From: Kofleriaceae bacterium
Lineage (GTDB): Bacteria > Myxococcota_A > Polyangia > Haliangiales > Haliangiaceae
Assembly: GCA_018058095.1 (NCBI GenBank)
Contig: JAGPCO010000017.1
Coordinates: 1-64,000 of the forward strand
DNA length: 64,000 nt
Direction: 5' to 3'
Shown here: piece by piece, positions 1-8,334 of the stretch
How the letters are laid out: the number at the start of each line of letters is the position of its first letter
How positions within the stretch are numbered: position 1 is the stretch's first letter
Position numbers and translations under genes: made by a program
The notes under the pieces: generated by a model
Database searches by the model: none
What the model saw: only the letters and a program-made list of their open reading frames with translations
What the model was told of the DNA's origin: nothing

Positions 1-211
1 CGTGGTGGACGGCGGTCCTCGCGAAGCGAGGTCTCCGGCAGCGCTTGACCGAGTTGCGGTGCTGCAGGGGCGGGCGTCCGCGCCGGCGCCGCCGCGGCCG
101 TCGCGGTGGCGTGGTGATGCCGCGCACGAGGTCGTCGAAGCTGACCTGGGCCCCGGCCGGCACGGGCCGGCGACGTCGGTCGCTGCGGGGGCGAGCGGCG
201 GACGAAAACAT
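1..211 (-). CDS. Possible N-terminal part of an Arg-rich protein, cut by the window edge
   Basis: On the minus strand an ATG at 211-209 opens a frame that stays open to base 1 (70 codons). The translation begins MFSSAARPRS and is rich in Arg and Pro, with a less biased stretch QVSFDDLVRGIT around residues 22-33. Upstream, an AT-rich patch (212-232) is unusual for this DNA and can be read as TTGTCC, 17 bases, TATACG, ending seven bases before the ATG, which fits the short-leader promoters seen elsewhere here. No family is recognised. High-GC DNA stays open by chance in several frames, so this could be spurious. The protein may instead be a small DNA- or RNA-binding protein, but that is a guess. 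Confidence 0.3.
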   Translation of the reverse strand, partial: MFSSAARPRSDRRRRPVPAGAQVSFDDLVRGITTPPRRPRRRRRGRPPLQHRNSVKRCRRPRFARTAVHH

Positions 212-329
212 TTAGAGCGTATATAATGTCGCGACGGTGGGGACAAGGGTTTTCGGCGGAGTGGCGACGATTTCCGGGACGGCGCGGCCGTGTGCGGCGT
301 GGACCGGCCCGGGCGTCGGCTGAAGCCTC

Positions 330-602
330 CTGCTGTGGACAGGCGCACGGCGTGGCGCGGGTGGAGACGGGCGTGGAGAGGGGCAGCGCCTGCCCACAGC
401 AGTCCGCCCGGGCCTGGATAGGCGGACCCTGAGGGGTGTTTTCCACCCTGGACCCAGACACCCGGCTTCGCCGGGTGGGGTCTGGGTCAGGGACGGATTC
501 GAAGGAATCCGATTGGGGGAGCCACGACAGCCCCCGGGGAGACCGCTGTGGGCAGGCGCCCGGCGAAGCCGGGCGCCTGTCCACAGCGCGAGGCCGAAGG
601 CC
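330..602. repeat. Cluster of hairpins and inverted repeats
   Basis: This non-coding stretch holds closely packed perfect or near-perfect hairpins. Arms 330-346 and 386-402 match at 16 of 17 positions. GTCCGCC (402-408) pairs with GGCGGAC (421-427). CACCCGGC-TTC-GCCGGGTG sits inside the longer pair GACCCAGA/TCTGGGTC (451-488). CGGATTC-GAAG-GAATCCG lies at 494-511. A stem at 544-588 reuses the arms of 330-402 around CCGGC-GAA-GCCGG. GGCC-GAA-GGCC lies at 592-602, and CCTCGC-GAA-GCGAGG lies further out at 17-31. Loops are repeatedly GAA, GAAG or TTC. No gene is apparent on either strand. Function is unknown: structured RNA, terminators and mobile-element debris are all possible. Confidence 0.6.
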
Positions 603-645
603 GACCCCGGGGCGATCCGGAGTCGTTACGGAGTCGGACTCCGAG

Positions 646-721
646 CTAGCAGGGCGCCGAGAAACGCCACGCAGCGGCGGCGCTCAGCGCCGTGCTCCGG
701 TGCCCGTGCCCGTGCCCGATC
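646..721 (+). repeat. Composite hairpin/hexamer element, copy 1 (degenerate)
   Basis: CTAGCAGG (646-653) is followed by GAGAAACGCC, a decayed hairpin partner, then three GTGCCC hexamers (700-717) and GATC (718-721). It matches the order seen in the better-preserved copies at 18283 and 22064. The TAG is not the end of any recognised gene here, so this copy shows the element can exist away from a stop codon. It sits about 60 bases before the hsp70-type gene. Confidence 0.6.
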
Positions 722-781
722 GCTCGGGCGCGCCGGCGCGCCCATCTGGCCCCGAAATTCGCGGTCGCCGACGAGACGCGC

Positions 782-787
782 TACGAT
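782..787 (+). promoter_or_regulatory. Putative -10 box of the hsp70-type gene
   Basis: TACGAT ends ten bases before the ATG at 798, giving at most a very short leader. It overlaps an alternative upstream ATG (786), which argues that translation starts at 798. No good -35 hexamer is visible. Confidence 0.45.
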
Positions 788-797
788 GGTCGACCAC

Positions 798-2519
798 ATG
801 CCGATCGCCCTGGGCATCGACCTCGGCACGACCAACTCGGTCGCCGCCGTCGCTACCGCCACCGGGGTCGATCTGGTGCTCGGGCCGGCCGGCGAGCGGG
901 TCCATCCGTCGGTCGTGGCCTATCCGCTCGAGGGGGGCATGGTGGTCGGCGCCGACGCGCGTATGCACCGCCTGGTCGATCCGACCCGGGTGGTGTACTC
1001 GGCCAAGCGGCTCATCGGCCAGAACCTGCGCGCGCCCAACGTCCAGCTGGCCCTGACCGGGCTGCCGTACACCGTCGAGGAGGGCCCCAACCAGGCGCCC
1101 ATCATCCGGGTCGGGGACCGGCGCATGACCGTGCCGGAGGTGTCGGCCCAGGTCCTGCTCTACCTCAAGCGCTGCGCCGAGCGGCAGCTGGGTGACCGGG
1201 TGACCCAGGCGGTGATCACCGTCCCGGCCAACTTCACCGACGCGCAGCGCCAGGCGACCAAGGAGGCCGGCCGGCTGGCCGGGCTCGAGGTGCTGCGGCT
1301 CATCAACGAGCCGACCGCGGCGGCGCTGGCGTACGGCTTCGGCCGCCAGCTCGACGCCCGCATCGCCGTGTTCGACTTCGGTGGCGGCACCTTCGACATC
1401 AGCCTGCTGCAGGTGCGCGGCGAGGTGTTCGAGGTGCTGGCCTCGGACGGCGACTTCTTCCTCGGCGGCGACGATCTCGACCGGGCCATCGCCGAGCGCC
1501 TGGCGGCCGAGTTCAACATGACCTTCCGGGTCGATCCGCGCAGGAACCCGGCGCTGATGACCCGGCTCTTGCTGGCGGCCGAGGCCATCAAGTGCCACCT
1601 GTCGACCGAAAGCGCCGCCGAGGGCGAGGTCGAGGACCTCGAGGTCGCGCCGGGGCGCCTGGTGGCGCTGCCGTTCCAGCTCGAGCGATCGACGGTCGAG
1701 CGGCTGATCGAGGGCTACGTCCAGCGCACGCTCGACCTGACCCGGCAGGCCCTGACCGCGGCGCGATGGGCGGTCAAGGACGTCGACGAGGTGGTGTGTG
1801 TCGGTGGCTCGACGCGGATCCCGCTGGTGCGGCGCCGGCTGATCGAGCTGTTCGGGCGCGAGCCGGCCCTGCGTATCAACCCGGACGAGGTGGTCGCGCA
1901 CGGCGCCGCCATCCAGGCCGGCAGCCTGTCCGGACACCTGGTGGTCGGCACCGGCATGGCCGAGGTCCACGCCGGCGCCACCCCGGGGCTCTCGCCGCTG
2001 GCGCCGCCGGGCGCCGCGTCGGCCGGCGGGCCGCCGCCGCTCGACCTCGAGCAGTACAAGCTGCCGGCCGGGACCAACCCGCGCAACACCTCGCCCGGCC
2101 TCGGCGGCGTACGCGCGCCCGGCACGACCGGCCTCATCCCGGTCCCGGCCCGGCCGCTCCTGCTCGACGTCAACCCGGCCTCGCTCGGCATCCAGACCGC
2201 GGGTGGCTTCACCGAGGTGCTGCTGGCCAAGAACTCGCCCATCCCGATCGAGCAGACCCGGGTGTTCTCGACCGCGCAGGACTACCAGACCAAGGTCATC
2301 ATCGACTGCTGCCGCGGCGAGGCCCGGCGCTACGGCGACAACGAGGCGCTGGGCCAGCTCACGCTCGAGGACCTGCCGGCCAAGCCACGCGGCGACGTCC
2401 GCATCGAGGTCACCTTCCGCGTCGACGGCGACGGCATCCTGCACGTGCGCGCGGCCGACCCCGACACCGGCGCGGCGCGTGACGCCACCATGACCGTCCT
2501 CGGGGCTCCGACCCGATGA
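798..2519 (+). CDS. Hsp70 (DnaK-family) chaperone with long interdomain linker
   Basis: An ATP-dependent chaperone of the Hsp70 family, presumably cytoplasmic. The N-terminal ATPase domain shows the phosphate-1 motif IDLGTTNS near residue 8, the phosphate-2 motif [12 protein letters not shown] near 192 and the adenosine motif [13 protein letters not shown] near 335. After it comes a roughly 70-residue Gly/Pro/Ala-rich linker (about 385-453) instead of the usual short hydrophobic linker. A beta-type substrate-binding domain follows ([12 protein letters not shown] onward), and the protein ends at 573 residues without the helical lid, so it is shorter than DnaK. The start at 798 gives [14 protein letters not shown], typical for the family; an in-frame ATG at 786 is possible. 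It overlaps the following J-protein by ATGA, so the two are probably cotranslated partners. Confidence 0.9.
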   Translation: MPIALGIDLGTTNSVAAVATATGVDLVLGPAGERVHPSVVAYPLEGGMVVGADARMHRLVDPTRVVYSAKRLIGQNLRAPNVQLALTGLPYTVEEGPNQAPIIRVGDRRMTVPEVSAQVLLYLKRCAERQLGDRVTQAVITVPANFTDAQRQATKEAGRLAGLEVLRLINEPTAAALAYGFGRQLDARIAVFDFGGGTFDISLLQVRGEVFEVLASDGDFFLGGDDLDRAIAERLAAEFNMTFRVDPRRNPALMTRLLLAAEAIKCHLSTESAAEGEVEDLEVAPGRLVALPFQLERSTVERLIEGYVQRTLDLTRQALTAARWAVKDVDEVVCVGGSTRIPLVRRRLIELFGREPALRINPDEVVAHGAAIQAGSLSGHLVVGTGMAEVHAGATPGLSPLAPPGAASAGGPPPLDLEQYKLPAGTNPRNTSPGLGGVRAPGTTGLIPVPARPLLLDVNPASLGIQTAGGFTEVLLAKNSPIPIEQTRVFSTAQDYQTKVIIDCCRGEARRYGDNEALGQLTLEDLPAKPRGDVRIEVTFRVDGDGILHVRAADPDTGAARDATMTVLGAPTR

Positions 2520-3043
2520 CCGGGGCCGAGCTCATGGCGTGGCTCAAGCGCATGGAGGCGCTGCCGCGCGACGCCACCCACTACCAGGTCCTCGGCCTGG
2601 CGGTCGGCGCCAGCACGGGTGACATCGCCGCCGAGTTCCGTCGCATCGCCGGCGCCGCCCACCCCGACCTGCACCGGCTCGGCCTGAGCCCGGCCGACAC
2701 CGAGCGGCTGGTCCGGGTCTACAGCCGGGTCGCCGCCGCCTACGCCACGCTGCGTGATCCCGAGCAACGCCGCCGCTACGACCGGGCCCGGACGACCCGT
2801 CCGCCGACCATCCCGCCACCGAGCGGGCAGGTCGCCGAGGGCAGCATCGGCGTCGGACAGGCGCCCGGGGCGCCGATGGCGCCGCGCGCGGTGACCTACT
2901 ACCGCAAGGCCCAGGCCGCCCTCGGCGCCGGCGATCTGGGTGCGGCCCAGTTCAACCTGCGTCTGGCCATCGCCGCCGACCCGGCCTCGGCCGTGCTGCG
3001 GATGGCCCTGGCCGAGGTCGAGCGCGCGCTGACCGGCAAGTAG
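2516..3043 (+). CDS. J-domain co-chaperone with C-terminal TPR-like tail
   Basis: A 175-residue J-domain protein. The domain (about residues 22-85) has HYQVLGL at its start, the HPD signature within AHPDLHR near residue 48, and the closing motif RRRYDRAR. J-domains stimulate Hsp70 ATPase through HPD. A Pro/Gly-rich spacer (about 86-120) leads to a helical segment, [20 protein letters not shown], that reads like a single TPR. There is no zinc finger or C-terminal DnaJ beta domain, so this is a specialised class III type. The start codon overlaps the upstream Hsp70 stop (ATGA), implying a dedicated pair; the client is unknown. Confidence 0.88.
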   Translation: MTGAELMAWLKRMEALPRDATHYQVLGLAVGASTGDIAAEFRRIAGAAHPDLHRLGLSPADTERLVRVYSRVAAAYATLRDPEQRRRYDRARTTRPPTIPPPSGQVAEGSIGVGQAPGAPMAPRAVTYYRKAQAALGAGDLGAAQFNLRLAIAADPASAVLRMALAEVERALTGK

Positions 3044-3223
3044 GCCGGGCGCGGGCTGCGTAAGATCAGCTAGTTGCGGCGCCGCGCGGGGCTATGCCCG
3101 CGGCGTAAGAACGGGTAAGAACCAGGGCCTGCCGCCACCCGCCGGGCTCGACTATGTTCCGCGTCCGCGTCCGCCCCGGCCGTGCTCGCCCCGGGCGGCG
3201 CTTGCCGCAACAAGGAAACACCG

Positions 3224-4363
3224 ATGGTCACCGCACCCCGCGCCAGCACCCAGACCGCGATCACCGGCTGGGGCGCCTGGCACCCCGACAGCATCGTCAC
3301 CAACGAAGAGCTGTGCGTGGCGTTCAACGAGTACGTGCGGCGCGACAACGCCCGCAACGCCGAGGCCATCGCCGCCGGCACCCGCGAGGCGCTGCGAGAG
3401 TCCTCGGCCGAGTTCATCTTCAAGGCGTCGGGCATCCGCCAGCGCTACGTGCAGGACAAGACCGGCGTGCTCGATCCGGATCGGATGTGCCCCAACATCC
3501 CCGATCGCCCCGAGGACCAGCTGTCGGTCCAGGCCGAGTACGCGGTGCGCGCGGCCGAGCGGGCGCTGGCCTGCGCCGGCAAGGTCGGCGAGCAGGTCGA
3601 CCTGGTCGTGCTGTCGGCGTCGAACCTGCAGCGGCTGTACCCGTCGATCTCGATCGAGGTGCAGGCGGCGATCGGCGCGCGCGGCTACGGCTTCGACATG
3701 GCGCTGGGCTGCTCGGCCGCGACCGCCGCGCTCCAGGCCGCCAGCCAGGCGGTCCAGACCGGGGCCGCCACCTGCGCGCTGGTGGTGGTGCCGGAGCTGA
3801 CCACCGGCCACATGAACTGGTGCGATCGCGACAGCCACTTCATCTTCGGCGACGGCGCGGTGGCCATCGTGATCGAGGCGGTCGATCAGGCCCGCCCGGG
3901 CGCGTTCGAGATCCTGTCGATGAAGGCGATGTCGAAGTTCAGCTCGAACATCCGCAACAACGGCGGCTACCTCGACCGGTGCGATCCGAGCACGCAGGGC
4001 TCGCCCAGCAAGCTGTTCCACCAGCAGGGCCGGCGGGTGTTCAAGGACGTGGTGCCGATGGCGTCGAAGTTCATCGCCGATCACGTGTCCAGCGCCGGGC
4101 TCGATCCGGCGGCGATCGATCGGTACTGGCTGCACCAGGCCAACGAGAGCATGGTCGGCCTCATCGGCGAGCGCCTGCTCGGCCACGCCGGCTCGCCGAC
4201 CGAGATCCCGCTCATCCTCAGCGAGTGGGGCAACACGGCCTCGGCCGGCTCGGTCATCGCCTTCGCCCTGCACAACGCCGATCTGCCGGCCGGCAGCCAC
4301 GGCGTCATCGCCAGCTTCGGCGCTGGCTACTCGCTCGGCTCGCTGCTGGTCAAGCGCCTGTAG
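3224..4363 (+). CDS. Beta-ketoacyl-ACP synthase III family protein
   Basis: A 379-residue thiolase-fold condensing enzyme of the FabH type, which joins an acyl thioester to malonyl-ACP to begin fatty-acid or related chains. Catalytic residues are visible: Cys163 in LGCSAAT, His304 in WLHQAN and Asn337 in WGNTASA. It is longer than housekeeping FabH (about 320) and its N-terminal half (AFNEYVRRDN) resembles the medium-chain beta-ketodecanoyl-ACP synthase group. That resemblance is from memory and is not decisive. The start at 3224 is set by AAGGAAAC (3212-3219) five bases upstream. The 3' end overlaps the convergent gene by 14 bases. No other fatty-acid gene is adjacent. Confidence 0.85.
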   Translation: MVTAPRASTQTAITGWGAWHPDSIVTNEELCVAFNEYVRRDNARNAEAIAAGTREALRESSAEFIFKASGIRQRYVQDKTGVLDPDRMCPNIPDRPEDQLSVQAEYAVRAAERALACAGKVGEQVDLVVLSASNLQRLYPSISIEVQAAIGARGYGFDMALGCSAATAALQAASQAVQTGAATCALVVVPELTTGHMNWCDRDSHFIFGDGAVAIVIEAVDQARPGAFEILSMKAMSKFSSNIRNNGGYLDRCDPSTQGSPSKLFHQQGRRVFKDVVPMASKFIADHVSSAGLDPAAIDRYWLHQANESMVGLIGERLLGHAGSPTEIPLILSEWGNTASAGSVIAFALHNADLPAGSHGVIASFGAGYSLGSLLVKRL

Positions 4364-7199
4364 CCGGCGCCGGTGCCCGAGGGCGGGCCGAGCCGCGGCC
4401 GGGCTCGGCCCGGCGCTGGCGGTCGGAGCCGGGCGGCGGGCCGGCCGGCTCCGCCTTGACCACCACGTCCCCGAGGTCGAGCGCCTGGCCGGGCGCGACC
4501 TCGATGTCCTGCATCACCAGCGGGCCGCGCGGCCCGAGCACCATGAGGCGGCGCGGCCCGGCCGGGCTGGCCACCGCGAAGCGGCCGTCGGGGCCCGACC
4601 GCTCCGGCGGCCCGAAGATCGACACCTCGTCGCTGCGCTCGCCGACGATGACCACGCGCCCGGCCACCGGCGCGCCGGCCGGATCGACCAGGCGTCCGCG
4701 CACCATGGCGTCGTCGACCATGCGGATGGTCACCTCGCTGGACGCGCCGACCTCGAGCGCGACCTGGGTCTTGCCGGTGGCGGTCGGGGTGCCGGCGGTG
4801 AGGACGTAGGCGCCCGGATCGAGGCCACGCAGCTCGAAGCCGCCGCGGCCGTCGGTCTTGCGCCGCTTGCGGGTCGGGCCCTCGCTCCACACGTCGGCGC
4901 CGGCCGCGGGTTCGCCGTCCGAGCCGAGCACCACGCCCCGCACCCGGGCCAGCCCGACCACCGTGACCTTGGTCTGGCTGCCGGTGGCGACGTCGCTGAC
5001 CTGGCCACGCGCGCCGCCGCGCTGGCCCTCGGCGGCGACGTCGTAGCGGCCGCGGCGCAGGCCGCGCACCCGGAAGCGACCGTCGGCGCCGGTCAACACC
5101 GGGGGCACCGCGCCGGCGTGGTCGGCGCCTCCGCCAGAAACCACCTCGGCCACGACGATCATCTGGTCCGCGTCGTCCCCCGACCCCTCGCCGGGCGGTC
5201 CGTCGCCGCCGGGGCCGGGCCCCTGGGGCGGCGGGCCGTCGGGGCGTGGTCCACCCCCAGGTGGCCCGGGTCGGCCGAGCCGCCCGGCCGGCTCACCCTC
5301 GAGCTGCCGGAGCGACACCGTGACCCAGGCGTCGGCGACCGGCGCGCCGTCGGAGCCGACCACGACGCCCGCGATCTCACCGTCGGCGGCCTCGACCACG
5401 ACGTCGACGTCGAGCGTCCTGGTGCCGACCAGCTCGACCCGCATCGGCTGGTCGCGATCGGCCCCGACGCGGTCGAGCGCGCGCGCGCCACCGCGCTCGT
5501 CGAGCGGCGTCAGCAGCCAGGTCCCGGGCGCCCGACCGGCGATGGTGAAGCGGCCATCGGCGCCGACCGGGGCGCGATCGGCGCCGACGTCGCGCCCGTT
5601 GACGATGACGGTGCGGCGGTCGTCGGCGCGCCGGACCGAGACGGTGCCGCCTCCGACCGGCGCGCCGGTGCGGGTCACGACCCGGCCGCTGATGCGGCCG
5701 AGCTCCTCGAGGCGCAGCACGACCTGCTCGTCGGTCGGCGCGGTCAGCGCGACCTGACCGCGCCGGCCATCGGCGGCGCGTCCGACCAGGGTGGTCGGCC
5801 CCGGCGCGAGCGGACCGATCCGGAAGTTGCCGTCGGCGTCCGATCGCGCGCTGGTCGGCCCGACCGTCAGCGCCAGGATGCCGTCGGCGCCGTCCATCGG
5901 CGAGGTCGGGCCGCTGTCGACGGTGATGTCGGCCACGCCGGGCGGCTCGACCCGACCACGGACGTACTGGCCGCGCTCGACCACCAGCACGACCGGGCTC
6001 GGGCCCGGGCCGGCCGCCGGCACGGTGACCATGACCAGCGGGCCGGGCAGGGTGTCCTCGGCCTGGGCCCGCAGCTGGACCGCTCCGGCCGGCATGCCGA
6101 CGATGCGGAACCGGCCGTCGTCCTCGGCCTCGACTCGCATGGCGTCGCCCCCGGTCAGCGCGGTGACCTCGGCGCCGGCCGCCGGCGCGCCGTCCTGGTA
6201 GCGGACCACGCCGGCGATGGCCGGGGCCGCCTCGATCCACACCTCGATCCCGGACGCGGTCTCGGCGATCCCCAGCTCGACGTCGGTCGAGTCGACGCTG
6301 GCGGCGTCATCGCTGCGGGCGTCGAGGACGACGCGGCCGGCGCCGAGGCCACCGATGCGGAAGCGTCCGGACGGATCCGCGGTCACGCTGCCGCCGCCGC
6401 CCTGGGTCACCATCCCGCCCAGGGCGCCGCCGCCGACCCGCTCGTGGGCGTAGCTGACGTGGGCGCCGGCGACCGGCGCACCATCGGGGCGGCGTCGCAC
6501 CACGCCCTCGACCACCCCGCCGGGCGCCAGCTCGATCTCGAGCGGGCTCGGCGGCGTGCCGACGTCGATGGCGCGGGCGTCACGCAGGTAGTCGGGGTGG
6601 GCGGTGGCGACCAGGTAGGCCCCCGGCGCCAGCGCCAGGGCGAAGCGGCCCTCGCCGTCGCTGAGGGTGGCGACCGCGCGCTGGTCGTCGCTCGCCAGCA
6701 CGCCGGCCGACCGCGCGAACGTCACCAGCGCCCCGGCGACCGGGCCGCCGGTCAGGTCGTGGACCTGGCCGCGTAGCGTCGGCGTCGCCGCGCCCAGGGT
6801 CAAGCGGACCTCGGCCCGGCTCGCGGCGGCGACCACGATCTCGGCGCTGGCCGGCGCGCGATCGAGCGCGCTCGCCGTCACCACGTAGGCCCCGGCCGGC
6901 GCGTCGACGCGGAAGTGGCCCTGGCCGTCGGTGCTGGTGGTGACCGGCTCGCCGTGGCGGCGAGCGGCGCGGACCAGGGCGCCGGCCACCGCCGCGCCGG
7001 CCTGGTCGATCACCACGCCATCGATCCCGGCGGCGGGGCCGGGCGCGACCCCGTCCCGGCCCGGGGCCGCCGTGCCGATCGAGCCGCTGGCGGCGGGGGC
7101 GGTCGGCCGTCGGTCCCGCCCGCGCCACCACCACGCGCCGGCGAGCACGCCGACGATCCCGAGCAGCGCCACCACGATCGCGATCCGTCGCTTGTCCAT
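4350..7199 (-). CDS. Large membrane-anchored protein with carboxypeptidase-regulatory-like repeats
   Basis: A 949-residue protein with one N-terminal membrane segment (about residues 6-26, AIVVALLGIVGVLAGAWWW) followed by a long envelope-facing part. That part is built from about eight to ten repeats of the carboxypeptidase-regulatory-like (transthyretin-like) beta-sandwich. Typical repeat motifs recur: GxVxDxxGxPVAGAxV, then DGRFRIxGLxxGxYxLxA, as in RGRLVDPAGAPVAGRVV and DGRFRVRGLRRGRYDV. Such domains usually mediate folding, adhesion or polysaccharide/protein contacts and are not enzymes. A Gly/Pro-rich stretch (RLGRPGPPGGGPRPDGPP) interrupts the repeats near residue 650. The start has a strong GGAGG seven bases upstream. 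The C-terminus overlaps the convergent FabH-like gene by 14 bases. Confidence 0.82.
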   Translation of the reverse strand: MDKRRIAIVVALLGIVGVLAGAWWWRGRDRRPTAPAASGSIGTAAPGRDGVAPGPAAGIDGVVIDQAGAAVAGALVRAARRHGEPVTTSTDGQGHFRVDAPAGAYVVTASALDRAPASAEIVVAAASRAEVRLTLGAATPTLRGQVHDLTGGPVAGALVTFARSAGVLASDDQRAVATLSDGEGRFALALAPGAYLVATAHPDYLRDARAIDVGTPPSPLEIELAPGGVVEGVVRRRPDGAPVAGAHVSYAHERVGGGALGGMVTQGGGGSVTADPSGRFRIGGLGAGRVVLDARSDDAASVDSTDVELGIAETASGIEVWIEAAPAIAGVVRYQDGAPAAGAEVTALTGGDAMRVEAEDDGRFRIVGMPAGAVQLRAQAEDTLPGPLVMVTVPAAGPGPSPVVLVVERGQYVRGRVEPPGVADITVDSGPTSPMDGADGILALTVGPTSARSDADGNFRIGPLAPGPTTLVGRAADGRRGQVALTAPTDEQVVLRLEELGRISGRVVTRTGAPVGGGTVSVRRADDRRTVIVNGRDVGADRAPVGADGRFTIAGRAPGTWLLTPLDERGGARALDRVGADRDQPMRVELVGTRTLDVDVVVEAADGEIAGVVVGSDGAPVADAWVTVSLRQLEGEPAGRLGRPGPPGGGPRPDGPPPQGPGPGGDGPPGEGSGDDADQMIVVAEVVSGGGADHAGAVPPVLTGADGRFRVRGLRRGRYDVAAEGQRGGARGQVSDVATGSQTKVTVVGLARVRGVVLGSDGEPAAGADVWSEGPTRKRRKTDGRGGFELRGLDPGAYVLTAGTPTATGKTQVALEVGASSEVTIRMVDDAMVRGRLVDPAGAPVAGRVVIVGERSDEVSIFGPPERSGPDGRFAVASPAGPRRLMVLGPRGPLVMQDIEVAPGQALDLGDVVVKAEPAGPPPGSDRQRRAEPGRGSARPRAPAPATGA

Positions 7200-7404
7200 G
7201 ACCTGTCCTCCGCAGCGGCGAAGGTACCTGGCGTCCGCACCAGCTCCTCGCCTCGCCGCGCGGCAAATCCGCGCCGGGGCCAGGGTATTCCCGGCGCGTC
7301 GGAGAACGCGTCGGCGCTGGCCCGATCAGCCCGATCGCGCCGAATTTCGACCGCAGCCTGTCCACCGTGCGGCGCGCTCGTGGCTCTTGCCCGCGCCGAT
7401 GCTC

Positions 7405-7515
7405 GATCTCGCACGGGCACGGGCACGGGCACGGGCACGGGCACGGGCACGGGCACGGGCACGGGGCAGGTCGCCGACAAACGCGGCTGCGCCGCGATTG
7501 TCAGCGTCCTGCTAG
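7405..7515 (-). repeat. Composite hairpin/hexamer element, copy 2
   Basis: Read on the minus strand: CTAGCAGG containing the miaE stop codon, a hairpin whose stem pairs GACAA-n-CGCGGC with its complement around a three-base loop (7476-7502), CCTGCCCC, then about nine GTGCCC hexamers (GGGCAC on the plus strand, 7411-7462), ending at GATC (7405-7408). The hairpin is nearly identical to copy 4 at 18283, forming a CGCGGC subfamily. Confidence 0.85.
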
Positions 7516-8162
7516 TGGATGCGGGCGCGGACCGGGCGCGACGCCAGCAGCGCGGCCTCGGCCGCGGCCAGCTCGGCGGCCCGGGCTCGCCAGCGCGTCG
7601 GCGCCAGCGCCTCGGCCAGGCCGAGGAAGGTGTCGCGATGGCGCAGCTCGGCGCTGGCCAGCCCGGCGTACAGCTCACGCGTGCGCGGCTCGGTCAACAC
7701 GTCGGCCAGGAGGCCGAGCCGCTCGGCCGAGCGCCCCTCGATCACCGCGAACACCAGCAGGCGATCGAGCTGGCGCTCGGGCTCGCCCTTGCGCACCAGG
7801 GCCCGCAGCGCCGCCGCGTAGTCATCGCCGTGGTCGTAGCCGGCACGCAGGCCGCGTCGCTCGAGCAGGGCACCGACCTGGACCACGTGGGCGGTCTCCT
7901 CGTGGGCCAGCCGGGCCACCGCGCCGACCAGCGCGACCTCGTCGGGGTAGCTACGCACCAGCGACAGCGCCGACTGCGCCGCCTTGCGCTCGCAGTGCAG
8001 GTGATCGCGGTGGATGGCGTCGAGGTCGGCCAGCGCGACCTCGATCCAGCGCGGGTCGCTCGCCACCAGGGGCAACGCCGCGGCCGCCCCGCCGGCGTCG
8101 CCGGCCGTCGCCACGCCGGTCGCGGCGGGCTCGGTGGAGTCATGGCGCGGGTCGACCGACAC
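7512..8162 (-). CDS. miaE: tRNA-(ms2io6A)-hydroxylase
   Basis: A 216-residue non-heme di-iron monooxygenase of the MiaE family, which hydroxylates the isopentenyl chain of 2-methylthio-N6-isopentenyladenosine at tRNA position 37. The iron-ligand pattern is visible: CERKAAQSAL and AHEETAHVVQVGALL form the first Glu and Glu-x-x-His helices, and VIEGRSAERL with SAELRHRDTFL the second pair. The characteristic RGLRAGYDHGDDYAAALR lies between them. I chose the GTG at 8162 because the frame upstream runs into hexamer repeats coding only Ala-Arg. The TAG stop is part of a composite repeat. No miaA or miaB is in the window. Confidence 0.87.
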   Translation of the reverse strand: MSVDPRHDSTEPAATGVATAGDAGGAAAALPLVASDPRWIEVALADLDAIHRDHLHCERKAAQSALSLVRSYPDEVALVGAVARLAHEETAHVVQVGALLERRGLRAGYDHGDDYAAALRALVRKGEPERQLDRLLVFAVIEGRSAERLGLLADVLTEPRTRELYAGLASAELRHRDTFLGLAEALAPTRWRARAAELAAAEAALLASRPVRARIH

Positions 8163-8208
8163 GACGCTCGTGTAGCGGTGCGCGGCGCGGGCGTCAAGCA
8201 CTCGAACG

Positions 8209-8313
8209 GATCGGGCACGGGCACGGGCACGGGCACGGGCACGGGCACGGGCACGGGGCAAGTTGACCTCGAAACGCCTGAGGCGTTTCTCAGCATCCTG
8301 CTCAGCCTGCTAG
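8209..8313 (-). repeat. Composite hairpin/hexamer element, copy 3
   Basis: On the minus strand: CTAGCAGG (8313-8306), GCTGAGAAACGCC-TCA-GGCGTTTC hairpin, TTGCCCC, seven GTGCCC hexamers (8254-8213) and GATC (8212-8209). It lies between divergent genes, so its TAG is not a stop codon here. Its outer end joins GATGG to make TAGGAT, a possible -10 box 18 bases before the M3 peptidase start. Confidence 0.85.
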
Positions 8314-8334
8314 GATGGTGTTACACGCAGGGGC

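Noticed and set aside
222-227. TATAAT as a rightward promoter
   Set aside because: No matching -35 box and no gene downstream before 786; it fits better, if at all, as the minus-strand promoter of the edge frame.
7411-7462. Regular short repeats as a CRISPR array
   Set aside because: Unit of six bases without spacers; no cas genes in the window.
7367-8266. Frames reading through the GGGCAC arrays as Gly-His, Arg-Ala or Gly-Thr repeats
   Set aside because: Any frame through a hexamer array gives dipeptide repeats; the flanks have no coding character and the arrays lie at gene ends.
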